Below, one piece after another: positions 35,522 through 43,617 of a stretch of DNA of 64,000 nucleotides. Source of the stretch: an uncultured Bacteroides sp. (lineage in GTDB: Bacteria > Bacteroidota > Bacteroidia > Bacteroidales > Bacteroidaceae); the NCBI RefSeq assembly GCF_959029255.1, contig NZ_CAUFUE010000017.1, positions 47,779-111,778 of the forward strand, written 5' to 3'. Under the pieces are notes generated by a model. It was not told the origin of the DNA, searched no databases, and worked only from the letters and a program-made list of their open reading frames with translations. Both the position numbers and the translations under genes were made by a program. How positions within the stretch are numbered: position 1 is the stretch's first letter; each line of letters starts with the position of its first letter.

Positions 35522-36852
35522 TATTTCTTTTCCTCCAGTAAAATGATGCGTTGCATGTTGTCTTTAGCCGCCTGTGTAGTCATGTCGGCTTTCTCCATAT
35601 ATTTTCGGGCAGCAGGCAGATTGCCGCGTTCCAGCTCCATGGCAGCCGCATTCAGGTTGGCAACAGGGTGTTCGGGATAAAGCTTGACGGCTGTTTCCCA
35701 AATATGGTTGTACTCTTCCGAACCCTTTTCGCAAAGTTGGGCGGCATCGTACATTTCACGTAGGCTCAACTGTGTGGGGTCTTGCTTCATCATGATGCGG
35801 GCTTCGGCAGGTGTAAACGGACGTACTTTGTATTCTATGCGATAGTCGGAGTGACGCAGGGCAGGGAACCAGTTCAGGCTGATGTGCATATAGGCTGCGC
35901 CCAGCCTTTTCAGTTTCGCTTCCTTGGCATCCGGTTGCAGGTCGCTGTCGGCAATTTCCAGTATTACGTCCTTCTGCTTCAACTCCGTTTCATTGGCGAA
36001 GCGTTTAAAACCTTCCCAATCTTCCGGGGTAGACTCAACGGAGAATATGCTATCGTGTAATTGGTGTTTCTTCAGGATATACTGCTTCAATGCTTGCGAA
36101 CGTCCTTCCGCCAGGCGGGTGTTATTGCTGTAACTACCTTCGGGCGAGGCATATCCGTGAATAGATATATGCAGGATGTCTTCCGGTTTAAAGCCGTCGA
36201 GCGTTTTGTCTATCTTAGCCAGTTCGACAGGGTTCTTGCGATAGGCTGGATAAATGGTGGTCTGGTTGACTGGGAAATCAAGGAAGGCACTTCCTTCGAA
36301 TATTCTACGTTTCACGCTTTCTGCCTTGGGAATGCTGTAGGCGATATTGGGAATGACAACTTCCGGCTCGGGTAATACCACCAGGGCGATCGGCTGCGTG
36401 CTGTTCTCTTCTAAATTATTGCCGCATCCACAGAGGTCTTTCTCCAGTGTGACTTGCGCGTTCTTCATCCACGGTTGGCAGGGCAACGAAGCTCCATAGG
36501 CAATGGTTTGCTCTTTTCCTTTTGTACGCTTTATAATCATGCTGCCTTCTGCCGGCATGCGGTTTTTGCGTGTATTGATAATCTGACGTTTGCGTCCGTA
36601 TACATAGACCGCAGGCAGTATAGCTTCATTTTCGTCGCTGGTAAGCACGGGGGTGAAAGTCATCATGCGGTTAGACCGTATTTTCAACTCTTTGGGCAGA
36701 AAGATGTTCATTCCAATTTGCAATGAACTGTCCGGTAGCAGGCGGATGTCGATGCTGTCTGTGTGTACGTTTTGCGTACCGCTTTCCTGTCCCTTGGCGT
36801 CGGTATTCAGCAACAAGGCGCATATACCTATAAATAATATTTTTATTTTCAT
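35521..36852 (-). CDS. DUF3868/OmpA-like protein of the pilus operon
   Basis: 443 residues with signal peptide MKIKILFIGICALLLNTDAKG. The N-terminal DUF3868 domain (about 45-210) contains KELKIRSNRMMTFTPVLTS and VYVYGRKRQIINTRKNRMP. Next comes an OmpA-C-like region (about 220-330): FPVNQTTIYPAYRKNPVELA, ILHISIHGYASPEGSYSNNT, RLAEGRSQALKQYILKK. The C-terminal 90 residues form TPR-like helices (NHIWETAVKLYPEHPVANL). Such genes accompany DUF3575 and fimbrillin genes in Bacteroides pilus loci and probably tie the structure to peptidoglycan. It lies 16 bases after the DUF3575 gene. Confidence 0.85.
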   Translation of the reverse strand: MKIKILFIGICALLLNTDAKGQESGTQNVHTDSIDIRLLPDSSLQIGMNIFLPKELKIRSNRMMTFTPVLTSDENEAILPAVYVYGRKRQIINTRKNRMPAEGSMIIKRTKGKEQTIAYGASLPCQPWMKNAQVTLEKDLCGCGNNLEENSTQPIALVVLPEPEVVIPNIAYSIPKAESVKRRIFEGSAFLDFPVNQTTIYPAYRKNPVELAKIDKTLDGFKPEDILHISIHGYASPEGSYSNNTRLAEGRSQALKQYILKKHQLHDSIFSVESTPEDWEGFKRFANETELKQKDVILEIADSDLQPDAKEAKLKRLGAAYMHISLNWFPALRHSDYRIEYKVRPFTPAEARIMMKQDPTQLSLREMYDAAQLCEKGSEEYNHIWETAVKLYPEHPVANLNAAAMELERGNLPAARKYMEKADMTTQAAKDNMQRIILLEEKK

Positions 36853-36868
36853 GATTGGGGATGTTTTT

Positions 36869-37441
36869 TTAGAATAAATAGATGAGACTGAGTGCCGCTT
36901 TCGTGGGACCTACGTAGTGTTTGTGCCCATCTTTCTCTTGTAACTTGCCGCAGTTCTTGCACCGGTATTTATCGAAGTTTACGTATGCATAGCCTACTCC
37001 GATATTGGCTTCGAAGTTCCAATGTTTGCTCATTACCCACTGATAACCGTAAGATAGGCCGGCTCCGATAAATTCGCCCTCATACCGGTAATCTTTCAGA
37101 TTGGGCCATATTCCGAAGGGCATGTCAATGCCTCCCGCATTGAATATGCCCGCATGGGCGTGCACTCCGAAGAAAGAGCCGCTGAAGCGTTCGCAAAACC
37201 AGAAACGGTATTCCGGTTGCAACATTACATATTTGAATTGCTTATTGTCTCCCAGTGACCATGGATTATAGTTGACATAGATGTCTAAAGTCGTTTTAGG
37301 CTTTAGACCGATTTCTGCGGCTAAATTGAAAGTAGTCGTAGCGTCTGCAAGCAGATTGGTTTTTAATGCTACTTTTTGCCCATGAGCACAAGTGCATAAT
37401 ACTAGTCCGATAAAAATAAGAACTCTCTCTTTCTTAATCAT
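36869..37441 (-). CDS. DUF3575 outer-membrane protein, first gene of the pilus operon
   Basis: 190 residues from ATG 37441. Signal peptide MIKKERVLIFIGLVLCTCAHG. The DUF3575 pattern is clear: VALKTNLLADATTTFNLAAE, YVNYNPWSLGDNKQFKY, QPEYRFWFCERFSGSFFGVH, GAGLSYGYQWVMSKHWNFE and a C-terminal ALSLIYLF. Small barrel-like DUF3575 proteins begin many fimbrial operons of the order. RCKNCGK near the C-terminus adds a cysteine pair. The start is preferred because it opens a clean signal sequence; a frame to 37498 adds an unlikely N-terminus. It heads the nine-gene, 13-kb operon. Confidence 0.85.
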   Translation of the reverse strand: MIKKERVLIFIGLVLCTCAHGQKVALKTNLLADATTTFNLAAEIGLKPKTTLDIYVNYNPWSLGDNKQFKYVMLQPEYRFWFCERFSGSFFGVHAHAGIFNAGGIDMPFGIWPNLKDYRYEGEFIGAGLSYGYQWVMSKHWNFEANIGVGYAYVNFDKYRCKNCGKLQEKDGHKHYVGPTKAALSLIYLF

Positions 37442-37518
37442 AAATTCATTGTTTGTATATTCTAAATAATAAGTAGCCCGACATTTTGTATTTTGCATAC
37501 TTTTCTCTTATTCGGGTG

Positions 37519-37526
37519 CAAAGTTG
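37519..37526 (-). promoter_or_regulatory. Probable -7 box for the pilus operon
   Basis: CAACTTTG on the minus strand (seven of eight positions of TAnnTTTG), 78 bases before the DUF3575 start. It lies 133 bases from the divergent box for the regulator. Confidence 0.45.
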
Positions 37527-37559
37527 TAAATAATAGACTAGATAGTAGTATAAATGCAT

Positions 37560-37642
37560 TATACAATATAATATACAATTAGATAATTAACTGTTAATCA
37601 GGAAGTATTGGAAATAAAAAGCTGATTGTATTATACTGTATA
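37560..37642. promoter_or_regulatory. AT-rich imperfect inverted repeat between the pilus operon and its neighbour regulator
   Basis: 37560-37579 (tatacaatataatatacaat) is nearly the reverse complement of 37625-37642 (attgtattatactgtata), with one mismatch and a two-base indel, around a 45-base centre. It lies between the two divergent promoters and could be an operator. The low-complexity composition reduces the weight. Confidence 0.35.
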
Positions 37643-37658
37643 TTTAAAATGGTAATTG

Positions 37659-37666
37659 TATCTTTG
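37659..37666 (+). promoter_or_regulatory. -7 promoter box for the TPR/HTH regulator
   Basis: TATCTTTG, an exact match, 30 bases before the ATG at 37697. An earlier in-frame ATG at 37649 lies upstream of the box and is therefore rejected. Confidence 0.6.
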
Positions 37667-37696
37667 CATAAAATTTACAAGAAAAGGTTAAGCGAA

Positions 37697-39610
37697 ATGA
37701 TGAGAAACGATCTTTGGACATTACTATTATTAATATGTATATTATCTTGTACCGGAAAACCAACTTCGTCAGGCGTACAAAAACAAGCATGGAAAACCGA
37801 AATAGAGGAATTAAAAGCGATGCAGGAAAATAGAAATGGCCAAGAGGTCATTGTTAAAGCCAAACAGAAAATCGGCAGGTTGCTGAGACAGGTCTCTGAG
37901 AATGATAGTACGCAGGCTGAATACGCCACCCGATTAGTCACCGTTCTTATTCACGAGTATATCAATGCAAAGCAGATTCAGGAGGGATTGGCATACTTGG
38001 ACAGCCTTTCTTCCGTTCCGTTCCTAAAAAAATATTGTCCTCACGACCTGTATGCATCTAGGGCTCATCTGAATCAGCTTATAGGAAATAATGCGGAGGC
38101 CATTCAGCTTGCCGATACGTATATACAGCTACCTGAGTGCAAAGATGTCACTCGTTTCATTATGAACGCCGAAACCATTAGTGGAGTTTATGTTTATTGT
38201 AGCAACGATATCCGTAAAGCCATTCAGGTGTTGGAGGAAGCTGTACAAAAGTATCGTGAAGGCGGTAAATATCCTCATATCATGCGTCTTATTTCCCGTT
38301 TAGGCATTTATTATAGGTTGGTGGGCGAGTATGAGAAAGCTACTGTCGTCAATCAGGAAGCCATTCTTGCTTATAATGATTCGCTTTCTCCTCAGGAAGT
38401 AGTGATAGCTTATGGTGAACAAGCCAATCTTTATGCGGAATTAGGCATGTATGAGCAGGCGTTGCAGAACAATGCGATGGCTATACATCATTCCTTGAGG
38501 AAAGATAGCTTCGGGTTGGGTGATGTTTATCGTTATCGGGCGGAAATCTTTTTAAAGACCGGAGACAAGGATTCGGTATTTCATTATTTAAGGTTAGGAG
38601 AGCGAGTTTCTAAAAAAATAGGTAGTTTCAGAGGAGTACTTGTGAACAACATCGAGCTTCTTAAGGCATATTTGAATTACCCGGATTCTCTGGATAATGC
38701 GATAGAACTGGGGTGGACTCTTTGCCGAGATACGGCACGTATCCCCATGTGGGCAAAATACCAGTTTGAATTATATTTTGGACAATCTTTTTTGAAGGTA
38801 GGTGAAATAGACAAGGCTGTTCCGTTAATTAAACGGGCATCACAAGGCTTTGCTTCCATCGATATGATAGATATGGAATATGAGGCTAATAACCTGTTAT
38901 TGGAATATTTCAGAAAACAAAAAGCTACTGATGATTTTATGTACTATTATGACCGTAATCGTCTGTTTGCCGATTCACTGAAGATGGATGAGAAGTTGCG
39001 AGCCATTGCAGGCGCTAATATTCGCTTTGGCGCAAAGTTAAAAGAGAACGAAAACGAACAACTTTCTATCCGAGTGAAAGCGCAACAGCAGCAATTGTTT
39101 TATAATATTTATATCTCCATTACCTTATTTATTATTTTGAGTTGCTCCATAGCATATATCGTCTGGAAAAGGAGAATTAACCGTCTGCTTATAGAGCGTA
39201 GCCGACAAGAAATACAGCGGCTCATTTTCAACCAGCAGAAGTTGAATCGGCATAACGAACAGTTGGCGGAGCAAATAGAGCAGATTACAGCTGCCAATAA
39301 CCTGACTACGGTGCGTCAGCTTGTTTGTCAGAGTTTGCTTAGCAAAGAAGATGAAACAGCATTCAGGCAGTCTTTTGCCACGATTTATCCTTTCTATCTG
39401 CCCAAACTCCGTAAGTATTATCCTCAATTGACACGCAATGAGGAATTACTTGCCATGCTCATCTGTATGGGGCAAAGTACGGACGAAATAGCGCTGGTTA
39501 TGGGTATTAACAGGAGCAGCGTCAATATCATCCGTTCGAGAATGCGGAAAAACATGGGGTTGTCGAAAGAAGAATCGCTGGATGAAACAGTGAAGCAATA
39601 TCTGCTTTAA
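37697..39610 (+). CDS. Membrane-tethered TPR protein with C-terminal HTH (probable regulator)
   Basis: 637 residues. A lipoprotein-like or signal segment (MMRNDLWTLLLLICILSCTG) is followed by about 400 residues of helical TPR-type repeats (for example NDIRKAIQVLEEAVQKYREG and MYEQALQNNAMAIHHSLRKD). A single transmembrane helix lies at about 467-490, followed by a basic coiled-coil linker. The C-terminal helix-turn-helix (about 585-637) contains NEELLAMLICMGQSTDEIAL and VMGINRSSVNIIRSRMRKNMG, LuxR/NarL-like in style. The layout puts the sensor outside and the HTH in the cytoplasm. It is divergent from the pilus operon and may regulate it. Its stop overlaps that of nadB by four bases. Confidence 0.78.
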   Translation: MMRNDLWTLLLLICILSCTGKPTSSGVQKQAWKTEIEELKAMQENRNGQEVIVKAKQKIGRLLRQVSENDSTQAEYATRLVTVLIHEYINAKQIQEGLAYLDSLSSVPFLKKYCPHDLYASRAHLNQLIGNNAEAIQLADTYIQLPECKDVTRFIMNAETISGVYVYCSNDIRKAIQVLEEAVQKYREGGKYPHIMRLISRLGIYYRLVGEYEKATVVNQEAILAYNDSLSPQEVVIAYGEQANLYAELGMYEQALQNNAMAIHHSLRKDSFGLGDVYRYRAEIFLKTGDKDSVFHYLRLGERVSKKIGSFRGVLVNNIELLKAYLNYPDSLDNAIELGWTLCRDTARIPMWAKYQFELYFGQSFLKVGEIDKAVPLIKRASQGFASIDMIDMEYEANNLLLEYFRKQKATDDFMYYYDRNRLFADSLKMDEKLRAIAGANIRFGAKLKENENEQLSIRVKAQQQQLFYNIYISITLFIILSCSIAYIVWKRRINRLLIERSRQEIQRLIFNQQKLNRHNEQLAEQIEQITAANNLTTVRQLVCQSLLSKEDETAFRQSFATIYPFYLPKLRKYYPQLTRNEELLAMLICMGQSTDEIALVMGINRSSVNIIRSRMRKNMGLSKEESLDETVKQYLL

Positions 39611-41181
39611 AGTTTCTTCGCATGCGGATAATCTATCGTATAGTGCAGTCCTCGACTTTCCTTGCGTTCCATAGCCTGGCGGGTAATCAAATATCCCACG
39701 TTAATCATGTTACGCAATTCACAAAGTTCCCGTGTAGCTTTACTGCTTTTGAATAGTTTCTCCGTCTCCTCATATAAGATATCCAAACGGTTCCATGCGC
39801 GTGTCAATCGGGTATTGCTGCGGACAATACCTACGTATGCTTCCATTATCTGGTTTACTTCCTTCATGCTTTGCGTGATGAGTACGCGCTCTTCATTGCT
39901 GATGGTACCTTCGTCATTCCATTCGGGAATGTCTTCATTGAAGTCATAACGTTCCAATACGCTCAGTGCATGTTTGGCGGCTGCGTCGGCATAGACCACC
40001 GCTTCAATCAGGGAGTTGCTGGCAAGGCGGTTACCTCCGTGCAATCCCGTGCACGAACATTCGCCTATGGCATACAGGCGGCGGATGCTCGACTGTCCGT
40101 CCAAGTCCACCGTGATACCGCCACAAAGATAGTGTGCGGCAGGGGCTACGGGGATGTAGTCTTTGGTTATATCAATGCCGATGCTGAGACATTTCTTGTA
40201 GATGTTAGGGAAATGCTTCTTGGTCTCTTCAGGGTCTTTGTGAGTGACGTCCAGATAAACGTGTTCGTCACCGCGCTGCTTCATTTCATTATCGATGGCA
40301 CGGGCCACTATGTCGCGTGGAGCCAGTGAAAGCCGCTCATCGTATTTCTGCATGAATTCTTTTCCATCCATCGTGCGAAGCACGCCGCCATATCCGCGCA
40401 TGGCCTCTGTGATGAGGAAAGCGGGACGGTCACCGGGATGATAAAGGGCGGTAGGATGGAACTGAATGAACTCCATATCTTTCACCGCACCTTTGGCACG
40501 ATAAACCATGGCGATGCCGTCTCCGGTTGCTACCAGTGGATTGGTAGTGTTGCGATAAACGGCTTCACAACCGCCGGTTGCCATAATGGTCATTTTGGAG
40601 AGGAAAGTGTCCACTTCGCCGGTCTTTTCATTCAGCACGTATGCGCCATAGCATTTGATGCCGGGGGTATAGCGGGTTACGATAATTCCCAAATGGTGTT
40701 GTGTGATGATTTCCACTGCAAAGAAGTCAGTGAAGACGGTGATGTTGGGATGTTGTTTTACAGCTTCAATCAAGCTGGTTTGTATCTCGGCGCCGGTATT
40801 GTCTTTATGGTGCAAGATACGGAATTCAGAATGTCCTCCCTCTTTATGCAGGTCAAATTCTCCTCCTTCTTTTTTGTCGAAGTTCACTCCCCACTTGATG
40901 AGTTCATTGATTTGTTCGGGAGCATTGCGCACCACTTTCTCCACGGCTTTACGGTCGCTTATCCAGTCGCCGGCAATCATGGTGTCTTCGATATGTTTCT
41001 CGAAATTATCTACCGCCAGATTAGTGACGGAAGCAATGCCGCCTTGTGCAAAATAAGTATTCGCCTCTTCCAGACCGGCTTTACAGATGAGGGCTACTGT
41101 TCCTTTATGCGCTACTTTCAATGCGAAACTCATACCGGCAATTCCGGAGCCGATAACGAGGAAATCGAACTTTCTTACCAT
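39607..41181 (-). CDS. nadB: L-aspartate oxidase
   Basis: 524 residues. It oxidises L-aspartate to iminoaspartate, the first step of NAD synthesis, passing the product to quinolinate synthase. The FAD-binding signature FLVIGSGIAGMSFALKVA is at the N-terminus, followed by NTYFAQGGIASV. The active-site region shows HKEGGHSEFRILHHKDNTG (conserved His/Arg) and GGCEAVYRNTTNP. The second FAD loop is LYAIGECSCTGLHGGNRLAS, with the SNSLIEA motif after it. In anaerobic Bacteroides fumarate could be the electron acceptor. It is separated from nadA by about 29 kb. The 3' end overlaps the convergent TPR/HTH gene by four bases. Confidence 0.95.
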   Translation of the reverse strand: MVRKFDFLVIGSGIAGMSFALKVAHKGTVALICKAGLEEANTYFAQGGIASVTNLAVDNFEKHIEDTMIAGDWISDRKAVEKVVRNAPEQINELIKWGVNFDKKEGGEFDLHKEGGHSEFRILHHKDNTGAEIQTSLIEAVKQHPNITVFTDFFAVEIITQHHLGIIVTRYTPGIKCYGAYVLNEKTGEVDTFLSKMTIMATGGCEAVYRNTTNPLVATGDGIAMVYRAKGAVKDMEFIQFHPTALYHPGDRPAFLITEAMRGYGGVLRTMDGKEFMQKYDERLSLAPRDIVARAIDNEMKQRGDEHVYLDVTHKDPEETKKHFPNIYKKCLSIGIDITKDYIPVAPAAHYLCGGITVDLDGQSSIRRLYAIGECSCTGLHGGNRLASNSLIEAVVYADAAAKHALSVLERYDFNEDIPEWNDEGTISNEERVLITQSMKEVNQIMEAYVGIVRSNTRLTRAWNRLDILYEETEKLFKSSKATRELCELRNMINVGYLITRQAMERKESRGLHYTIDYPHAKKL

Positions 41182-41202
41182 ACTTTTGTGTATTTAACGT
41201 TG

Positions 41203-41210
41203 CAAAACTA
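41203..41210 (-). promoter_or_regulatory. -7 promoter box for nadB
   Basis: TAGTTTTG on the minus strand, an exact match, 21 bases before the ATG, giving a leader of roughly 15 bases. Confidence 0.55.
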
Positions 41211-41288
41211 CAAAATAAGTACGTTCCTTGTGCTTTCTGTGGGTATTAATTCGTAAAAATCTCTACCTTAGCGGCAAATTCAGATAAG

Positions 41289-41681
41289 ATGAACCGGATA
41301 TTTCACGCACGCATTGCCGCCGGGCAATATGTATTCCTTTTTTTAGCGGCAGGACTTGCTGTATATGGTCTATGGGAGAAACATATTCTTATAGCTGTTT
41401 TTTTCATGTTGCTGCTGATAGTTTGCATCGAAAGACTGATTCATACTACTTATACTATTACTTTTGATGGGAAGCTGATAATATTCTCCGGGCGTTTTTC
41501 CCGCAGCAAAGAGATTTTATTGAAAGACATTACATCCGTAGGGCGTTCTTCTTCCATGCGAATAGGTAAGTTTGCGGTGATACGTTATGTATTGATAAAA
41601 TATGGAGGAGGTAAGTGCATGGCGCTACTTCCGGTGAAAGAGGAAGAATTTATCCGGTTGCTCCGGGAGCGGATAGGTTAG
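41289..41681 (+). CDS. Small membrane protein with PH-like domain
   Basis: 130 residues. Two adjacent hydrophobic segments at about 10-45 (YVFLFLAAGLAVYGLW, LIAVFFMLLLIVCI) are followed by a soluble part. That part has YTITFDGKLIIFSGRFSRSK, EILLKDITSV and MALLPVKEEEFIRLLRER, which follows the pattern of bacterial PH domains. The function is unknown. A seven-of-eight -7 box, TACCTTAG at 41264-41271, lies 17 bases before the ATG. It ends 10 bases before the convergent sigma factor gene. Confidence 0.7.
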   Translation: MNRIFHARIAAGQYVFLFLAAGLAVYGLWEKHILIAVFFMLLLIVCIERLIHTTYTITFDGKLIIFSGRFSRSKEILLKDITSVGRSSSMRIGKFAVIRYVLIKYGGGKCMALLPVKEEEFIRLLRERIG

Positions 41682-41691
41682 TTTTTTTCAT

Positions 41692-42282
41692 TTAGCTTTC
41701 ACCGGGCAAAGTCATTAATAATAGGGCTAAAGGCAGATAATCTTTCAAATCCTTTTCAAGCAACTTCACGGCTTGTTGTACGCGATAGTATACCAACTTG
41801 TCGGATACCCCTAGTTTGGCAGCTACTTCTTTGCACTCCATGCCTTGCAAGCGATAAAGTATGAAAGCTTCACGATAAGTATCAGGCAGGGCGGCAAGCG
41901 CATTCTTTATGCGTAGCTGAAGTTCCTCCAGGCTGAAAGGCTCCTCATCATAGAGCAAATCGTTCATGTCTTGGCAGAAGTGTTCGTCGGCACGGTGCAT
42001 GGCATCTTCTTTGGACAATTTATTAAGTATGCGGTGATACACCATCCTGAATAGATAGGCGTTGAGCGACGAGGTGATAAATAACGACTCACGTTTTTCC
42101 CAAAAAGAGGCAAATACTTCCTGTGCCACTTCTTCGGCGTCATCCATACTCACAAAGCGGCGGGCATAGGCGCATAGCATCGGATAATAGCGATGGAAGA
42201 ACTTCTCGAAGGTCTTCGTATCGCCCCGTTTCAACGCTCGCAACAAATGCAAGTCTTCTTCCTGTAAATCGTATGTACCCAT
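41692..42282 (-). CDS. ECF-type RNA polymerase sigma factor
   Basis: 196 residues from ATG 42282; an in-frame TTG at 42300 is a weaker option. The sigma-2 region shows ALKRGDTKTFEKFFHRYYPM and DDAEEVAQEVFASFWEKRE. Sigma-4 shows ALPDTYREAFILYRLQGMEC followed by KEVAAKLGVSDKLVYYRVQQ. The C-terminus is short and hydrophobic. It belongs to the Bacteroidetes sigma-70 subgroup that partners FecR anti-sigma factors and SusC/SusD systems. The FecR gene starts 150 bases away on the opposite strand, so sigma and anti-sigma are divergent. It most likely recruits RNA polymerase to the SusCD promoter. Confidence 0.93.
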   Translation of the reverse strand: MGTYDLQEEDLHLLRALKRGDTKTFEKFFHRYYPMLCAYARRFVSMDDAEEVAQEVFASFWEKRESLFITSSLNAYLFRMVYHRILNKLSKEDAMHRADEHFCQDMNDLLYDEEPFSLEELQLRIKNALAALPDTYREAFILYRLQGMECKEVAAKLGVSDKLVYYRVQQAVKLLEKDLKDYLPLALLLMTLPGES

Positions 42283-42325
42283 GATTATCTTATTATACAA
42301 GTATAGTAATATGGATTTTTGTTGG

Positions 42326-42333
42326 CAAATATA
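42326..42333 (-). promoter_or_regulatory. -7 promoter box for the ECF sigma gene
   Basis: TATATTTG on the minus strand, an exact match, 43 bases before ATG 42282. Housekeeping-type recognition is implied. Confidence 0.55.
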
Positions 42334-42433
42334 GTTATTTTCTATTTAAATAAAAGAAACTAAAAAAAAATCACTTTACGTTTAGAAAATCGTGAGTCAG
42401 CTTTGTCTTATATATAAAGAAGCGAAAAAAGAA

Positions 42434-43447
42434 ATGAATACAGACAAAGAATATATCATGGAAGAACTGCTCGTCAGGTATTGCGAGGGAAAAGTTTCAG
42501 AAGAAGAGTCGACCTATGTAAAACTCTGGATGAAAGCTTCCCCCGAAAACCGCCAGATGGCGCAGCGCATCAATCGTCTTTGTCTGGCAGCCGATACGTT
42601 GGAACTGGAAGAGACGCTTGATGTGGCACATGCCTTCAAGAAGCTCCGCAGACGCAAACTTTCACGACGTTTCAGCATGGTTGGCCGGTGGATGCAGCGG
42701 GCGGCGGCTGTGCTATTTGTGCCTTTGCTTACGTTGTGGATGGTGCAGCAATATGGTGGACAACCCGAAGAGGTTTCTTTGGTGGAGGTTCATACACATC
42801 CGGGCATGTCGTCGTCGCTCGTTTTGCCCGACGGTACGCTGGTTTATCTCAATTCGGCATCATCGCTCACTTATCCCGCCAGTTTCAGTGGTGATACACG
42901 GTGTGTATCACTTAAAGGAGAAGCCTATTTTGAGGTAAGTAAAGATCCGGAAAAAAAGTTTATCGTTTCCACTCCCCACAATACGCGTATCGAAGTATTG
43001 GGAACCCACTTCAATCTGGAAGCTTATGAAGAAGAAAAACATGTGATGGCTACCTTGCTTGAGGGAAAGATAAATTTTATCTACCGGAATGGAGACAAGA
43101 CGAAAGGGATAAGTATGGTTCCCGGTAACAAGGTAATATATGATACGGAAACCAGCGAAGTGAAGATGTACTGCACTTCGGGACTCAGCGAAACCGGATG
43201 GATCAACGGAAAAATCATATTGGAGAACACTCCCCTTGAAGAGTCGCTCCGTCTGCTTGGCAAACATTTCCATGCCGACTTTGTGATAGCCAACGCCAAG
43301 TTGAAGGAATATTCCTTTACCGGTGTATTCGCCAATCAGAGTCTGGAACGCGTACTCGACAAGTTCCGTCTTTCATCGCGCATCCGGTGGCGCTATCTGA
43401 ATGCCGAGAACGATACGGAAGGGAAAACCCGGATAGAAATATATTAA
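42434..43447 (+). CDS. FecR-family anti-sigma factor
   Basis: 337 residues from ATG 42434. The cytoplasmic N-terminal anti-sigma part (1-80) includes LVRYCEGKVSEEESTYVKLW. One transmembrane helix lies at about 89-106. The FecR domain has SSSLVLPDGTLVYLNSASS, CVSLKGEAYFEVSKDPEK and IEVLGTHFNLEAY, and a DUF4974-like C-terminus has YSFTGVFANQSLERVLDKF. It should hold the ECF factor inactive until the SusC partner signals across the periplasm. It lies 170 bases upstream of susC and is probably in a separate transcript. Confidence 0.92.
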   Translation: MNTDKEYIMEELLVRYCEGKVSEEESTYVKLWMKASPENRQMAQRINRLCLAADTLELEETLDVAHAFKKLRRRKLSRRFSMVGRWMQRAAAVLFVPLLTLWMVQQYGGQPEEVSLVEVHTHPGMSSSLVLPDGTLVYLNSASSLTYPASFSGDTRCVSLKGEAYFEVSKDPEKKFIVSTPHNTRIEVLGTHFNLEAYEEEKHVMATLLEGKINFIYRNGDKTKGISMVPGNKVIYDTETSEVKMYCTSGLSETGWINGKIILENTPLEESLRLLGKHFHADFVIANAKLKEYSFTGVFANQSLERVLDKFRLSSRIRWRYLNAENDTEGKTRIEIY

Positions 43448-43503
43448 ACGGAAAATGTCTTGAAATTCACAATTCAGTATAACCTTTAAATTAAAAAAGA
43501 AAA

Positions 43504-43554
43504 ATGAATACTAATTTGAAAAACATCAGGGGGTACATATTGCCTCATGGTTAA
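43504..43554 (+). CDS. Possible 16-residue leader peptide ahead of susC
   Basis: ATG to TAA encodes MNTNLKNIRGYILPHG, preceded by an A-rich stretch, in the 170-base gap between the FecR gene and susC. No similarity is recognised. It may only be a chance frame; an upstream reading frame could affect susC leader structure. Confidence 0.2.
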   Translation: MNTNLKNIRGYILPHG

Positions 43555-43617
43555 GTCGCTTCGTTATTGTTTTACACCTTAATCATTTAAATATTAATCA
43601 CTTAAATTCTAATTATT

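Noticed and set aside
37442..37696. Invertible promoter at the pilus operon
   Set aside because: No flanking pair resembling known Bacteroides invertase sites; the inverted repeat seen is imperfect and AT-rich, so I keep it only as a possible operator.
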